The notes beneath the pieces were generated by a model. The model was given only the letters and a program-made list of their open reading frames with translations, made no database searches and was not told the DNA's origin. Shown piece by piece: positions 46,963 to 60,705 of a stretch of DNA of 64,000 nucleotides; positions within the stretch are counted from its first letter, which is position 1, and each line of letters starts with the position of its first letter. This stretch comes from Mugil cephalus. Its lineage: Eukaryota; Chordata; Actinopteri; Mugiliformes; Mugilidae. The stretch is from assembly GCF_022458985.1 (NCBI RefSeq), contig NC_061774.1:15958197-16022196 (forward strand). The letters are read 5' to 3'. The translations under genes and the position numbers were made by a program.

Positions 46963-49900
46963 ATGTCCTCAGACATTAACGCGGGTGAGTCCAACGACTA
47001 CTTGAGCCATTAATTTTAAATGAAGGCAGTGACAGTGATCATAGGCAACACAGAACACTGGTATAATTCATTCAGTGAGGCTGTCTTACTCGAGATTTCC
47101 CAAATGAGAGAGTGAACAGTTTTCTAAACCTTTCTTAGTTGTTCACGTTTTATTAAACAAAAAAATATTTCTCACAAATGAGAAGTAATTTCGGCCACAT
47201 TTTAAAGAACCAAACAGTAAAGATTTTTTTCCATTTATTTTTATTTTTAAATAAATGCTCCTTATTGTCCTTCCTGGACTATTTTTACCACGAGGGATTG
47301 TTAAAACTTGGCTCATGTAACTTTAATAAAATGATGGATAAACTGGGCTTTGTTGATCTTATATTACATCTAGTATATTACAAAGGTACATTTATTGAAG
47401 AAATGTCCTTTAAAATGTTGTTTTATGGCAGCTGAATGCATAGAGGTTTGATTTATAATGTAATGTCTTTCTAGCCCAGTTTGCCAGTCAGGTGTTTTAT
47501 TGGCCTGTCTGATATTTTATATATCATATGGGCCGTTAGGCTTATTTTATATAGAAACCAGTTACCGGATGCAGCTCATTGACAGTTTTGGCTTTTAACT
47601 TTTATTTAATTTATCGCCTACAAAACTTTTATGCTATTTCCTATATTCCTGAATCTGTTTTTTTTTTCTTAAATACAATTCAAATGCCTCACATTCAAAC
47701 TTTACTTTGTACTTCCAGCAACCATTTTGCTTTGCCACTGAAATAAGTTGAGGCAATCAAACTTTTATTTTAGCTTTTTTTCTTTTTTTTTTCAGCAGAG
47801 TATATGATTTCTTTCCAACTGCTGTCACATTTTCCACATGCAGACTTGGAGCTGGAGCTGAATGACTTGCTGCAGGAGTTCCAGGATGTGGTGGAGGAGC
47901 TGAAGGCCCCTTCTCAAAGCAAACCCCACGCTTACCAGCACGTACTGCATGAGGCCAAAAGCCGCACGGGGCTGGGGGACGACAGCGGAGTGGAGGACTC
48001 GGATTACAGTGAGTAAAAAAAAGAAAAGGAAAAAATTGATCACTTTAGAACAACGCCACTGTGGTGAAGAGTGTGTGCTTAATGTACAAAGTGTGAAGAA
48101 GGGAAGATTTTATTTAGTGCATCATCTGCTGGTGAGTGACATTATGTGGAGTCCCCGTGGACACCAGTGGAGTCCCTTTATCAGCCCAAACAACTGCAGC
48201 TTGACACTTTTAATTTGCATGAAATTAGCTGTACATTAGAGGACACATCCCTGCACACTTCTATTAAAGTGGCTGTTTTGCTCATGACAATAGCTGTGTA
48301 CTGGAATGAGCTGCAATTACGGATGAACCATCTTTTTTTCTCTCTCTCCCTTTGCTATTGTTGTGCATTTGTTGACGGTTATAAGATAAAAGAAGAAAAT
48401 GTTCTTTTTTTTCTATCCCTGCTCCCATGCGTCGTCATTATTGAAAGTATTTTGGCCCCGAACATTTCAACAGGAAACCTGCTTTCAAAATCTGACACAT
48501 GGGAGTCACTAGCGGTGTGCAGGCATTTACCTTCATTTTATTGCACGACAATGTGTGCAACTATTGCATTGTGTTAAAATTGTTGTCGTTCCTGCTGATC
48601 ATTTGCATGGACTTTCCCTCAGTGCTTATTGTGTGCTCTCACTTCCTCCTCACCCCCTTCTCCTCTCTCCCTCTCCCCCCCCAGGCAGCGAAGCTTCTAT
48701 GGGAAACAGTTTGAATACCAGCGAGGAGGAGCTTCACACAGCAGGCATAATGATGGCACCGAAAGGTACTAGAGTCTTCTATCAGTCTATCTCCATCCAG
48801 ATAGCCCTCATTCTTACAGCGATCACTATCACTTTTGCTCTGATCACTATCACAGGCCTACATAAACCCTCTGCATTAGGCTCCAAGCTCTTTTGTTTTT
48901 GCACAACAAAGCCCCTGCCGCTGAGACTGTAGTGCCTCAGCTGCCCTCTTTCAAAGTCTCCTGCAGGGGTTATTTGTGCTGTTATGTGTTGGCTCAGGTG
49001 TGTGTGTGTCTGTGTGTGTGTGTGTAAATGAATGAGTGCTTTTGTAATTTGCTGCATTCATATGCACAGACTATCATTTCATTTAAATGGATAAAAACAA
49101 GGAGGTGACCAGAAGGTGCCACTCGACGGTGTACGGCTATATGATAAAAAAAAAAAAAAAAAAAAAAACACAACAGAGATCCCGGTGTGATCCAGCAAGC
49201 TGTCAAGGTTTTGAAGCACTTAAGATGAGTTTTATCTCGGTTTGGAGGAACGAAGCTGAAAATGTTTCGACGAGTGCAAAAGCCGTTTAGCTTATATGTA
49301 GTTTAGGGATTCGGTTTTCATCCTTTGGTCTAAAGGAAATACCACCAAACTGAGCTGCATTTCTCTACAAAAATGTTCCATGGAGTCTTTTTTTTCTCTA
49401 CAGTTCCTCAAATTCCTTTTTCTCTCTATCCTCTTTCTGCAGCCAAGCTGGGAGACACAAGGGAACTCGAGAGTTTTATCGACATGTTGGACCGAGAACT
49501 TGCCGGTGCGTATTTAAGAGAATTACATCCCCTATCATTCGGTCTTTTCTGTTTTCCTTATGCACATAAGCTGACAAACCAGCAGGCTGCATTGGTGGCC
49601 GAGACGCAGACGAGAGGACATGTACTGAATACTGAAAAACATAGCGTGTAGTACTAGCCACCCTGTAGTACCTCCCCTCCTGTTTTTATCTCCATGGACC
49701 TTTTATGTGTAAATGCCATGTCTGGGGAGGTGGACTATCTCCAAGTCCTTTGGTGATAATAGCACACTTGACTACATGAGCATCGTGATGCTGCTATCAG
49801 CACTAAAGCTGTTCCAGAAGCCTGTGAACAGATGCATCGCACTGTGCATGCACACAACAACAGAACATACATCCTGTATCAGTGGTTTTGACACAGAGAA

Positions 49901-50058
49901 TTAATGTTCTGAATTAATCCCAACTCCCACTGTATCTTTACCACGCTCATTATTTACTTGTGTGTGTGTGTGTGTTGATAAACCCGTGCTCATTTTTTAT
50001 TCTGCTCCTGAGCTTTTGTGGTTTTCTCTTCCTGTTTTGTTTTTCTGCAGACATGTGA
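46963..50058 (+). CDS. rgcc: Regulator of cell cycle RGCC-like (RGC-32) protein
   Basis: Five exons join in phase: 46963-46984, 47844-48008, 48685-48765, 49443-49505 and 50051-50058, giving 112 residues (human 137). The N-terminal part is M-S-S-D-I-N-A then DLELELNDLLQEF. The middle is serine-rich with DDSGVEDSDYS. The C-terminus AKLGDTRELESFIDMLDREL followed by A-D-M is nearly the human RGCC ending (AKLGDTKELEAFIADLDKTL, then ASM). RGCC binds CDK1 and PLK1 and responds to complement and TGF-beta (family knowledge). An alternative acceptor at 47794-47795 would keep frame and add 16 residues. The last coding exon carries only D-M-stop. Orthology to rgcc rather than a paralogue is not proven. 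Confidence 0.85.
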
Positions 50059-50654
50059 ACACGGAGAGAGAGTGAGACACATAGTGGGGGGAGGAGAAAC
50101 AGGCCAGGGGCGAAATGGTTGGCTACCGTCGAGCAGAAAGGGAGATCTACACCAGAGCAGCTCTGCTGGAGCGAATGCTCCCACTGCCGCTCCAGGGGAA
50201 AAGGTTAACATCAAAAATTAAAAGGCCAGTCCATTCCGAAATGCGAGAACACCCCCAGACCCCCGGCATTGCAGCGTCCGGCCGCCAAGACGACGACGCC
50301 GGCGCAGCATCGGATCCAAAATGTGTGACACATTCCCGAAACGAGACAAAGCTTCCATCTGTCCGCACATATGAAAAAAAACACTGTCTGGAGCGCAGAC
50401 AGCAGGTTCATGCCACATTAAATATTCCCATGAGTGCCATTCCAGTAAAGGGCTCTAAATCCTCATTGCCATATATTTTTAGAAAAGGCTGGGCTTCGTC
50501 CAGTTCAAAATTACAGATGGCACTTTAGTTTAAAACTAATTTCCACTCCAAGAGGTTTAGATCTGCCGTATAAAGTCAAATGTCATTTATATGCAGAGTT
50601 TTCCAGTGTACAGTTCTTGTTGATATTTTTTATGTACATGTACAGATGAATATA

Positions 50655-50660
50655 AATAAA
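50655..50660 (+). promoter_or_regulatory. rgcc: rgcc polyadenylation signal (AATAAA)
   Basis: AATAAA about 600 nt after the rgcc stop, followed by a T-rich stretch (TTGATTTTTATTCC). It defines a plausible 3' UTR end near 50680. Confidence 0.7.
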
Positions 50661-52954
50661 GCATTTTGAATTGATTTTTATTCCTCCTTTTGTTCTTCAT
50701 ACGGAAATTTTTCCTGATTTAGTGCCGAGACACTGCTGGACTGGGAAGCCACATCTGATTCTATTCACACACAACGCTGAAAGGTTGTCACTTTTCTAAA
50801 AAAAAAATGAAAAAAGGAAAAACTCCTGGCAGCACTGACAACTAACTATATTCAATGTGCCCACACCTTCACACTCTCCTAAAGTGATTGCTGCTAGTGC
50901 CACACCACATGCCTCTGGAGCCCCTCACCCATTCTTCTTTGTTTGTTTGCGCGCTTCCTGTATGTCTGTTCTAATTACGTTTTGAGTTTCACTTCTGCCG
51001 TCGACTCAGGAAGACCATAAATTTAGCTCAGACACCGAGCGAAGCCAGTTTGAAAAGGAAGTGCGTCAGCTACACTGTGAGAAAGAAACAATGCCCAATT
51101 TTTGTCACTGGCTTTGACTCGACCTTAACACAAATCTAAGCCTTCGAACTGCATTGCCTCACACTCTAAGGACTTTCCCATGATATGTCTGCTGTCGTTT
51201 CGCCTGGGTGTAGGTGTAGCAGGCCGCATCCATTTTCAGGTGTCTGCCTCCTGGCTGACAAAGTTTGTGTTGCCCCGCAAGAAAACCCAAGGGTGAGCTG
51301 AATGTCATGGGTTTTTAAAGATGCGATTTTTCACTTGTGACTTGTGACATCAGCGGCGTAATCCAGCTGATGTCTGCAGCGTTATTTTTAGTCCGTTGAA
51401 AAATTGCAACATCTGAGGAACCACGACCAACAGTCAGCAATCTGAAATATTTAGCGAGACATGTTGTTTCATATAGGTTCCAGAGTGATGAAAGCCAAAG
51501 AAAAGTTTAGGCCTTTTGGAAACCTAGATGTCAGGGACCAGGAGTTTATCGGGCTGTCATTGCTTTCTCCTTAGAAATCCCCAGACAGCTCCCTGATATG
51601 ACCACCGGCCCGGTGATATATTATGGATAGACTGCTTGGGCTGGACCCATTTTTATTTTTTTTTTGACAGCACGTCACTGGCAGAGCTCAAAAGGAAGGC
51701 TGAACATTTAAGATACTGTTCCTTGTCTGTGCGTGTCTCATTAAAAGACACTTTGTTCATAAAGTTCAGCTCCGCTCTGAACTCCGGCCAACTATTTAAC
51801 CCCGCTGACCGACACGAGCGCTGCCACTGGTGTGGAGGGAAAGAGAGGGGGAGTGGAGAGTAAATTAGCCTCAAAGCTGACATTATTGTAAAGCGAAGAG
51901 GAATAATGGGAACAGAAAGAGACCGAAATGAGTGTTCGGGTACTAGGGAAATGCACAGGAGTAGTGAGGAGTACCTGCCGCTACTGTGTCGTCTGTTCCA
52001 CTTAGAGGAAGGAGAGGATGACTGATTGAGGCCACAGCTGTTCAGGATGGTAACAAACAAAGTTGGCTTTGACATGATGGAACTTCCCCCTCAAACGAAG
52101 GGCACATCCTGTTTTCAGGCTCAAGGCAAAGGAACTGCAACGGTGCAAGAATCCGGACGGTGTATCGCAGGTGAAAGCGAAAGGAGCGGCACACGATTTA
52201 CTTCTCTTTTTGCCGAAACAGTAGCGTTTCACATCAAGTCTGGTGCTTTCTGCTATGACATTAGTGCCACACTGATCACATTGTCATTTCCCTGCCACGA
52301 GCAGTTAATTACGCCGCATGATTTCTTATTAGATCGCTCTTCAGAGGGACCTGACGTGATTTATCAGTTTGTCTTATGGGCACGCCTCCGCGTTGTTTAT
52401 TTGCTCATTACTGTGCGCCTGTTTGAGTGGCAGGGCAAGCGAAGTGAGAGGTCAATATGTCAGCCCGCCGCTGTTTAGATAACAGACAGACTAAATGACG
52501 AATGTACGGAGTTCATTAGCTGGTAAATTAAAATGAATTGGTGTTATGATGAGACAGCGAACAGTCCTGAGAGATGAAGACTTAATAAATATTACGTCGT
52601 ACCCTTTCGCCGCCGTCGCTTATGGACTCAGGTATCGCGGTAATAAATGTCACACGGACTTAAAATCTCCACACACAATGCCAGTTTGTTTTAAGCTAGT
52701 TAGCGCGCTAATGAAGATGTAATTGAGTATAGCAGAAAGGAGACACTTGTTATTATCAGGCAATGAGTAAATGAAGCAGAGATATGGCCTGTGCAGTGAG
52801 GCTATCATGGCCGAGATGAGAGCAGCATGCAGAGCACGCAGTCTTCTGTCGTCTGCCTGATGAGAGACCGGAGCAACGCCTCTCCCCTGAGAGTCCCCCA
52901 AATGGTCCTGGCTAACAATGTTCTCCCAAGGAATTAGCTTGCTCCACCGCCCAG

Positions 52955-52955
<1 letters not shown>

Positions 52956-52990
<35 letters not shown>
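52956..52990. repeat. (CA)n microsatellite
   Basis: About 17 CA units. Confidence 0.95.
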
Positions 52991-52992
<2 letters not shown>

Positions 52993-55900
52993 GAATTGTC
53001 AGGATTCAGACTGGGTCTTACGTAACCGAGGCCAGTGCCTGAGCTCGGATCAAGGACTCACATCACTGCTTTGTTATTCTTCCACAGCTCACAAAAGGCA
53101 GAAAGAGGAGCTTGAAACGTAAGAGGACTTTGATATGAAATAATGTGGTGGTACGCAGAGGTTTGTGCGCTGTGGGACAAATACAATATATTCAAGTAAA
53201 GAGAAGTAAATACGACACCTGAAGCTAACATTTTCCTACGCAAGGGCAAGAAAAAAAGAAGAAGAAAAAAAACATATTTTAAAGTGAATTTCACCGTGGC
53301 CTTAGCTGCTTTGTTGGGATTTATGAAGCAGTTCGGGAACTGTAATTACAAATTGTAATTCATTCTTAAAAACCTTGTGGTAACTCTCTCGCAAAAAACT
53401 GTGGGATTCTTCGGCCTGACGATGAGGACCTACTAGAAGCGCGCAGGTATCACCACATCAGCTTCCTGCCACTTCCTGCCCGCCGCTTCAGGCGCGTCGC
53501 CGCTCCCGAGCTAGCTACAAGTTCTACATAGTCATCAGAAGGATGCCTCAGAGTGCCTGCTACCTCATCACAAAAGTCGGCGTATAAAATATGCAAAGCA
53601 ACATCTGAACACGTCATTTTGGAAACTAGTGCAAATGGGAACTTATTAAGCACTGACTTAATAAGGTGCCCCATTTACTTTTCCTTCATATGTCACAATT
53701 ACTATTTTTAAGTTGATGAAATGAAAAAAAATGCATTTAGAGCAGCCTCGCAGAGACTGTATCGTGGCTGCGTTCTTTTAGTTCTGAGTAGATTCGCTAA
53801 TTTAACAGTATATTTTCAGTAATTAGTAAAATTAGTATTTAGTGTTTTCGTTAAGTTATCATAATTGATCACACTGGCATTTTTGTTTTTTGTTCCCAAA
53901 ACTGACTGATGTTTAAGTGCTGCTTGGCTCTCGTATTCAAATGGATTTAAAAAATGCAATAACCGGCTCACGGAGGAACAGCAAATCGCTGCTCCCTCAC
54001 TTTTAAACGCACCGCTTATTTGGGAACATTTTAATGGCGTGTTTGGATTCTTGCGGCTGCTGTCACGTAAATCCGAATCTCCACCTATAACATGTCATTT
54101 CCTGTTGTGTTCCCCCGGCTCACGTCTCATTGTATGGCACAGGAAACCAGTGCGATTCCTTTGAAAAGAGTTCATACCCGAGGAATGTGAATCATCCAGC
54201 CTCCTAGACTTCAAATGAGTCATTACATCATCACTGCTGACTTGGGATTTGTTGACACCACTTCAGCCTTCCTCTTTCAGCTCAGACAGACAATTTACTT
54301 GAAATAAGTACTGAAACTCAAGCAAAAAATAAAAAATTCATCAACTGGTTTTAGCACATACTATAAAGTAATAGTATATTTTCCAATAACCATTTATAAT
54401 TAATGGTGGGAAAAGTAGCTGTGGATGCATGTGCTGAAGTGACAGTGAACATACTGTAGTTTTAGCAAATGCCATGGGCTACCTAGTGAGCAGAGAAAAA
54501 GACTGAGCTCTTTTATTGTAAAGTAGCAAGCTAGTAAGTTGTCAGTCTCACAAGGAGGTCTCGGGGCATCTTTACAGCTGTGAAAATGTTTCCAGTGTGT
54601 TAGCACCTTCAGAACGGTGGATAGAAACAAATGTGTACAAGACATTTGAGGTCCTGTTTTGTCCAAGACTGCTTTTGCTGCGATTTTCTGTCTATTTCAG
54701 TGGTGGGAAACACATTTGATACATGTTCAGCTTCAGACAACTAGCACCACAAAAAGAACACTGAATTATCTGAAGTGTGAGCTGAAGTGTGATTCTCAGG
54801 ACCATCAGCTAAACTACTGTTTGTCTTTTTTGCAAAGGTTTTTTAGGGTCAGATGACTGTTTAACTTTAAGTGTTACCTATGCCTGCGTCCGTGTATCGT
54901 GCAAACATCCGCTCAATTTGTCCGAAAGTCGTGGAAATTCACCGCACGAGACTAACATTTAGGCCTTCCCTGACAAATGAAGGTCTCTGCCTCCCAGGGA
55001 AAAAATGGGCTCAACTTCAAAGGCAGTTTCGAGTATTTCATGGTGTAGATTTTATTTCTTTCTTTCTTTTTTCTTTTTTTTCTTTTTTGAGTAAGCTCAG
55101 ACACTGAAGCCAAACTCACTGTGCATTTGATCTGAAAGATCTGCGAAAAAGCCTGGTAGCCTGGATTAGCAGTACAGATCAAATTGGTGCTACTGAAAGT
55201 CATTGTAAAGTGATCTAAGCGATAAGATACTTTCGGGAAGTCCTGTGGGAGCCTCCTTTAGTCTGTGCCGGAGCAGCGCAGCCCAGCGAGCTCTGACACC
55301 AAAAAAGTCCTGTGACGCAACCGTCCCCTACCACCAGTAACTCACATCTGAGAAAGGCATTAGTGGACTGCCATCTGATGGCGAACTCCGGCTGATGCAA
55401 CCGAGAGATAGCGCCGGGCCTGACCTCGGGTGGCGGGGAGCGACTCCGGAAAAACAGCCCTGAATATGCGAGATAATCCTGTGAAACGCGGGCGCAGTTA
55501 AAGCAGGAGGGAAACATCCTAGAAGTTGGGAATTTGGCGATGAAACTTCTCGTCCCATCGCGCGTCGCCATCAGAATGGGAACAGCCACGAGGAAAAATT
55601 AGCTGTCAAGCAGCATCTCGCGGTTTTCTAGACAGGATACAGGATAGATATTCTGTTGAGACTTCAGATGTGCTTGTTGCCTGCTGTTGTTACTTCCCTC
55701 ACACACTGGGAGAGTGCGGGCTTTAGTCTCAGCAGCCTCACTGGTATCTCCGAGCCATCTATCTTACAGAGGGCAGATCATTATGTAGTCGACAGGCAGC
55801 TTTAGGCTCGGGGCAGGTGGGAATGCTTGTACAGGATGAACTATAGGCTACTCCTGTTGTTTACTGGAGCTCCATAAAAACCCAACCAGCCCCTTTTGCA

Positions 55901-57560
55901 CTTGAATAGCACATGTTCTATTCTTACATGGCCCGCCACAGTTTGTTGCACCCAGAGCTGCATTTAAGCTTTTTTTTTTTTTTTACCAATTAATCCCAGT
56001 GAAAGGCCCAAAATATCAAAGAATTCATCCTGCTAACAAGAGCTGCCTGCGTTGGCCTCGGCTTGTACCTCACGTCTCTGCGCCACAGAGCTCCATCATC
56101 TTCCGAAAGCCATTAAAATCACATAAAACAGCCGTGCCACTGGGTGATATTCTAGCTTATTCTGACAACTCCGCAGCAACACTTTGTCCGGAGAGCGGCT
56201 CCATGCCGAGCAGGCGTGTCCTCCTTGCTTTGCTGGTTTGATGAGGGAAGAGCTACACCGTCTGCGTTCATTGCAATTAAAGAATATGTCACCCAGTGCA
56301 CTGGCCTGGCTGGTTTCTCTGTGTTTTTAATGGTTCTTGGACGCCAGCGAGCGCTGTGGCACAGAGGCTTCATTTGGCCACACACACACACAGCACTCGC
56401 TAACAGGATAAATACGTTGTTCGGTTTTGGTCTGCTAGTGGGATTTGTCGAAAATAATAATAATAGTAGTAATAAAAAAAAAAGATAAAATATGCCTGGC
56501 GTATCCTTTAATGCAAAAGCTGTGTGGTTTTTGGAGAAACACAGCACTCAAATATAGATTATTTTTTTTACACGTACTCTCTTCGATTGCTCCCTCCAAA
56601 CATTTTGCAGGATGAAAAAACATACAAAACACCGTCCAGACCTGCTGCGAATAGATGTCATGCTCTGTATTCACGAGAAGCACAATAAGGTACAGAAAGA
56701 ATAGATATTTTATTTCGATTACTCCACTTTCTGTGATTATAAATACATTATATGGACATAAACATAGAAGTAACAGGGCATCTTTAGTAATCTGTACAAT
56801 GACACTGAGATAACAGAGATTTGTCAGAGATGAGTTTGGGCTCAGAGAGCGTTGCTTTTTCTGATTATAGTTACAGTTTTTAAGCGAAAAGGTGTTACAG
56901 TATCTGGGTTTGACGCAAAAAAAAAAAAAAAAAAAGCACCAGTGAATGGTGAATGACGCTCCTTGTTTGGAAAAAACCTGAAAAATATGCCAGTGATTTG
57001 TCTATGCTGTGTGGGTACAAAAGAAACCTGTCAAGAGTGCATTTTTTTTTTTTTTTTTTTTTTGTTTTACACGGAAATGATAGATTATTGACGTTTTGAC
57101 AAAATGCTGAATGAATTCCCTTTTGGAGAAAAACAGGCTATTTAAATGTTAGAGTTTTGGTTCGGTGACTGATTCAGCTCTGCCTCTCAATGCATAATGT
57201 TCATTACCTTCTTAGTCAGCAGAGAAACACGGTCACTCAAGAAAATTGGACCTTAAATGGCTGGAAATGAGTGAGTGGTCCAGAGTATGGCACTTACAAA
57301 GAAGAAGAAGAAGTAGGGGGAAAAAATGGGCAAGTCATGTCTGTGGGAGACAGAGGTAGAGCTGCACAGATTGCATTTTGCATGAGGGAGGTAAAAAGGA
57401 AAAAAAAAAAAGAAAAAAGAAATTGCGCACAAAAGAAAAAGAAAAGAGACAAGACGGATGAGACGCAGGAAGCAGGAGAGATGAAGGCGGAGGAAAAGGT
57501 GAAAGGATGTATGGGTAACAACACATTCGCTGCAGTAGAAATAAAATTCTCAATATCTTC

Positions 57561-57628
57561 ACACACACACACACACACACTCGCGCGCACACACATACAA
57601 AGACACCCACCCGCGCGCACACACACCT
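57561..57628. repeat. Compound CA/CG microsatellite
   Basis: CA repeats interrupted by CGCGCG segments at about 57583 and 57613, a composition that favours Z-DNA. Confidence 0.85.
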
Positions 57629-58217
57629 GCAGCTCTCTCCCAGCGGGTGGCACTGTGTAATTTGGCACATCCATTTCCTAGGCTGGGTTTGTCTTCAGTG
57701 CTGTCGAGGCAGTCGCAAACCCCATCGGGGTATTCCAACTAATCCTTGAATGATGTCACTTTGGAAACACACTCACTGAACTGCACACGGATCTCTACCG
57801 TGGAAAAGTGTCTCACTCAGAGCTGTCCCATTTTTTTTTTTTTTTTTTCCTGTGCTGGTGATTCTTGTCACAGGGAGCTTGGACTAATTTCATCAGGCTT
57901 TCAGGTGTCTGATTGCGGAGGGAGTGTGACCCCGTTTTCTGTTGCCGCGCCGCGCCACACACCACCGCAGTGCCCACTGTCTTTCCCTTTGGTTCGACAC
58001 TTAATTATATGGCTCTTCACGGGGGCCATGTATACCAAACCGTGTCCCAGAGGCCACCAGGTCTACCCCTGCCAATACCCAGTGACATCTGCTCTGCTTT
58101 AACAGCATATGGGAAAATTACATGGCAAAAAACAAGTTGCCCTCCCCTGACATTTCTTCCCTTTGATACTTTGCTCTCAGCTCTGCCGCCGCTCAATTTT
58201 AGCCACTCTGTGTGTGT

Positions 58218-58219
<2 letters not shown>

Positions 58220-58249
<30 letters not shown>
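58220..58249. repeat. (GT)n microsatellite
   Basis: About 15 GT units preceded by a short interrupted GT run at 58208. Confidence 0.95.
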
Positions 58250-58251
<2 letters not shown>

Positions 58252-60009
58252 GAGCCAACGGAAACTGACCTCCCACCACCGCACATGAATCAGGCGAGGG
58301 AACAGTCCACTTTGAATCACATCCTGCCTTAAAGGGTCGGCTCACACAAATTATCAAAAGACGCGTACACGAAAAATCTTTCAGGGGGCGCGAGGTGCAC
58401 TTAGCCCGTCCGGTGTCCAGGAGCTTTCATCCACGTCCCGCGGCCTCCATCTGCAGCAGGTCTTAGCTCATATCAAAACATGAATAAATAATCACCAGAA
58501 TGGTGGCTAGGATTTTGTTTGTGGCGCTAACAGCATTTTATAACACAACATTCACGCTATAATGACTATCATTGGCCACACAACACTCGTTGCAAACTTG
58601 TTGGCAAGCAGCTGCTTGTTCGCACATCGGGGCAGGGACGCAGCATTTGTTTTTGGAGTTTTGCTTCTGGCTGCCTGTCCACTGTCCTCTGCAGCCCCCT
58701 TTCAAATGAGAAACAACGGTTTTAAAGCGGTGAGAGAGCAACGGAACCAAGCAACGGAAATAAGCTAAAAAAATGCTCTGGAAACGATCGTAGCCGGGTG
58801 ATAACCAACCTGGAGGACCTCCAGCTATTGTCTCATGAATTGGAATCTGAGCGCTTCTTTGCTGCCATGAAGCTGCCATGAGGGCAATGACTTCCTGTTC
58901 AGTGTGCTGAGTTGAGGCGTACAGGCGTAGGTGTCTGCTCATATTCATATGCAGATATCTGTTACTAGCTTTAAGTCAAACGCAATTCTGATTCTGATTT
59001 GCTTGTGTGGGTGTAAAATATTGAAAAGTGAAATACATGTTACACTGATTTTATTTTATTTATTTATTTGTTTTTTAATCAATATGATACGTCAGCGCTG
59101 TGAGCACGGCAAACTAATTTTAGTTCACTTTAGTTGCTAGCAGAAACTTTGATTCCTCAAATTATCGATCGATCCTTCATAAATAAAACCTAAACTGCTC
59201 GAGTATTTTGAGTAAATCAACCTTTTTATTTGAGATCTGGAAGTCACGAGTATTTAAAAATAATAGCCTTGCTCTAGATGACACGTTCTTCATAATCTGC
59301 GAGAAAACAAGGTTCTGCCGACACCGTTGCAACTGAAACTGAGTTGGACTATTTGCACAAACACGCGCACACACATCGTCGTTTCTATATGTCTCAGACG
59401 GCGGCGGGAAGAAACCAACCGCCCATTTCTTTCTTACCAGCTGTGGCTCAGTCGAAGACAGGGACTGATTAGTAGGTGAGCCCCGTGTACGGCGAGATGA
59501 GCAAAAACAAGATGACTCATATACATCAGTCTCGAAGCGTTCTCCCTCAAATGACCCCTTCTGGCTTTCTGCTACTGGCTGGATCAGTGATGAGCTGACC
59601 AGACTGTGCTTCTCGCTCCGCTGCGTCTCCAGTCATTAAATACCAGGAGAAGCTGTAATGGAATACCTCATAAAAATATTGAGGTCTATCTGCATGAAGT
59701 ACCTAGAAATTGCAGCGCTGATCTTGGATCACCGGTCGGGTCACATTACTGCACTTTGCTGCAAAGCAGGAGACAATCTGCGCTATGCCAAGCCTCTTAA
59801 TGAAAATTGTCAGTTTTACTCGCAGAATCAATAACTCCAGTTTTCTACTCGAGAATAACATATAATAGGATGCAATGTGGGTACATCAAGGCAATCTTTT
59901 CACAATCTCCCTGTGCTGCAGCGCTACTTTGCATGAATTACAGTAAAATCTGGAGTTATGCACGCAGATAGGCCCCAAGCTGTTAGCCTGTTTTTCTCAA
60001 AGGTTTCAG

Positions 60010-60122
60010 CGAGAGAAAAGGAGAGAGGGGGGAGGGGGAGGGGAGGGAGGTGAGGGGAGGGGAGGGGAGGAGGAGGAGGAGTGGATGGAGAAAGAGGAGG
60101 GAGGTAGAGAGGAAGTCCTGGG
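60010..60122. repeat. Purine-only tract with many G-runs
   Basis: About 113 bases almost free of pyrimidines on the plus strand, with repeated GGGG and GGGAGG units. Such DNA can form G-quadruplex or triplex structures. It lies downstream of nlgn3. Confidence 0.85.
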
Positions 60123-60705
60123 GGGGAGCCTTGCACTTGCTGCAAGAGTGTTTCTTTTTCAACTCATTCAGAATGGAAATAATAAAAAGTCGTAAAAGGG
60201 AAGAAAAGAACTTTGATTACGAGAGAAAAAAAAGTTTAGTGAAACTTTATATTCTTCATTTTTTTTTTTTTTACAGTTTTAATTTGGCACATGGCACAAT
60301 CAGCATGTATGCATCTGGTATACATAAATAAATATTAAATATTTTATACATAAATATACATATAGAGCTCTTACAAAGACACCTAGAGTGGTCTTGGCTT
60401 GGCGTGCCTCACACGGCAACAACAATACACGGAAATTAAATGCGTTTCAGCCTAATATGTTTTAATCGATCGTACGTGGGGATGATATCTCTATAGAAGC
60501 CCTATACATATATGTATGTATGCCCATATTTATATATATATATTCAAAGAAATACAAGTGTGCACTGATGTCGGTTTGTTCAGTGCAAACAGGCCACTGT
60601 CTGCCTCAGAAGAGAAACTCTTACAAAGTCAATGGAATCATGTCAGTTAGTTCAGTTGAATCTTTAGCTATTTTTTTTTTCTTCTCTTACACATAAAATA
60701 ATAGA

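Larger units (their letters stand above)
50680..60680. other. Gene-free 10 kb between rgcc and nlgn3
   Basis: No exon was recognised on either strand. The interval holds CA/GT microsatellites, poly-A/T runs and many stretches of even base composition, for example 52240-52840, that look more ordered than decayed repeat DNA. These could be conserved enhancers, but conservation cannot be judged from one sequence. Confidence 0.5.
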
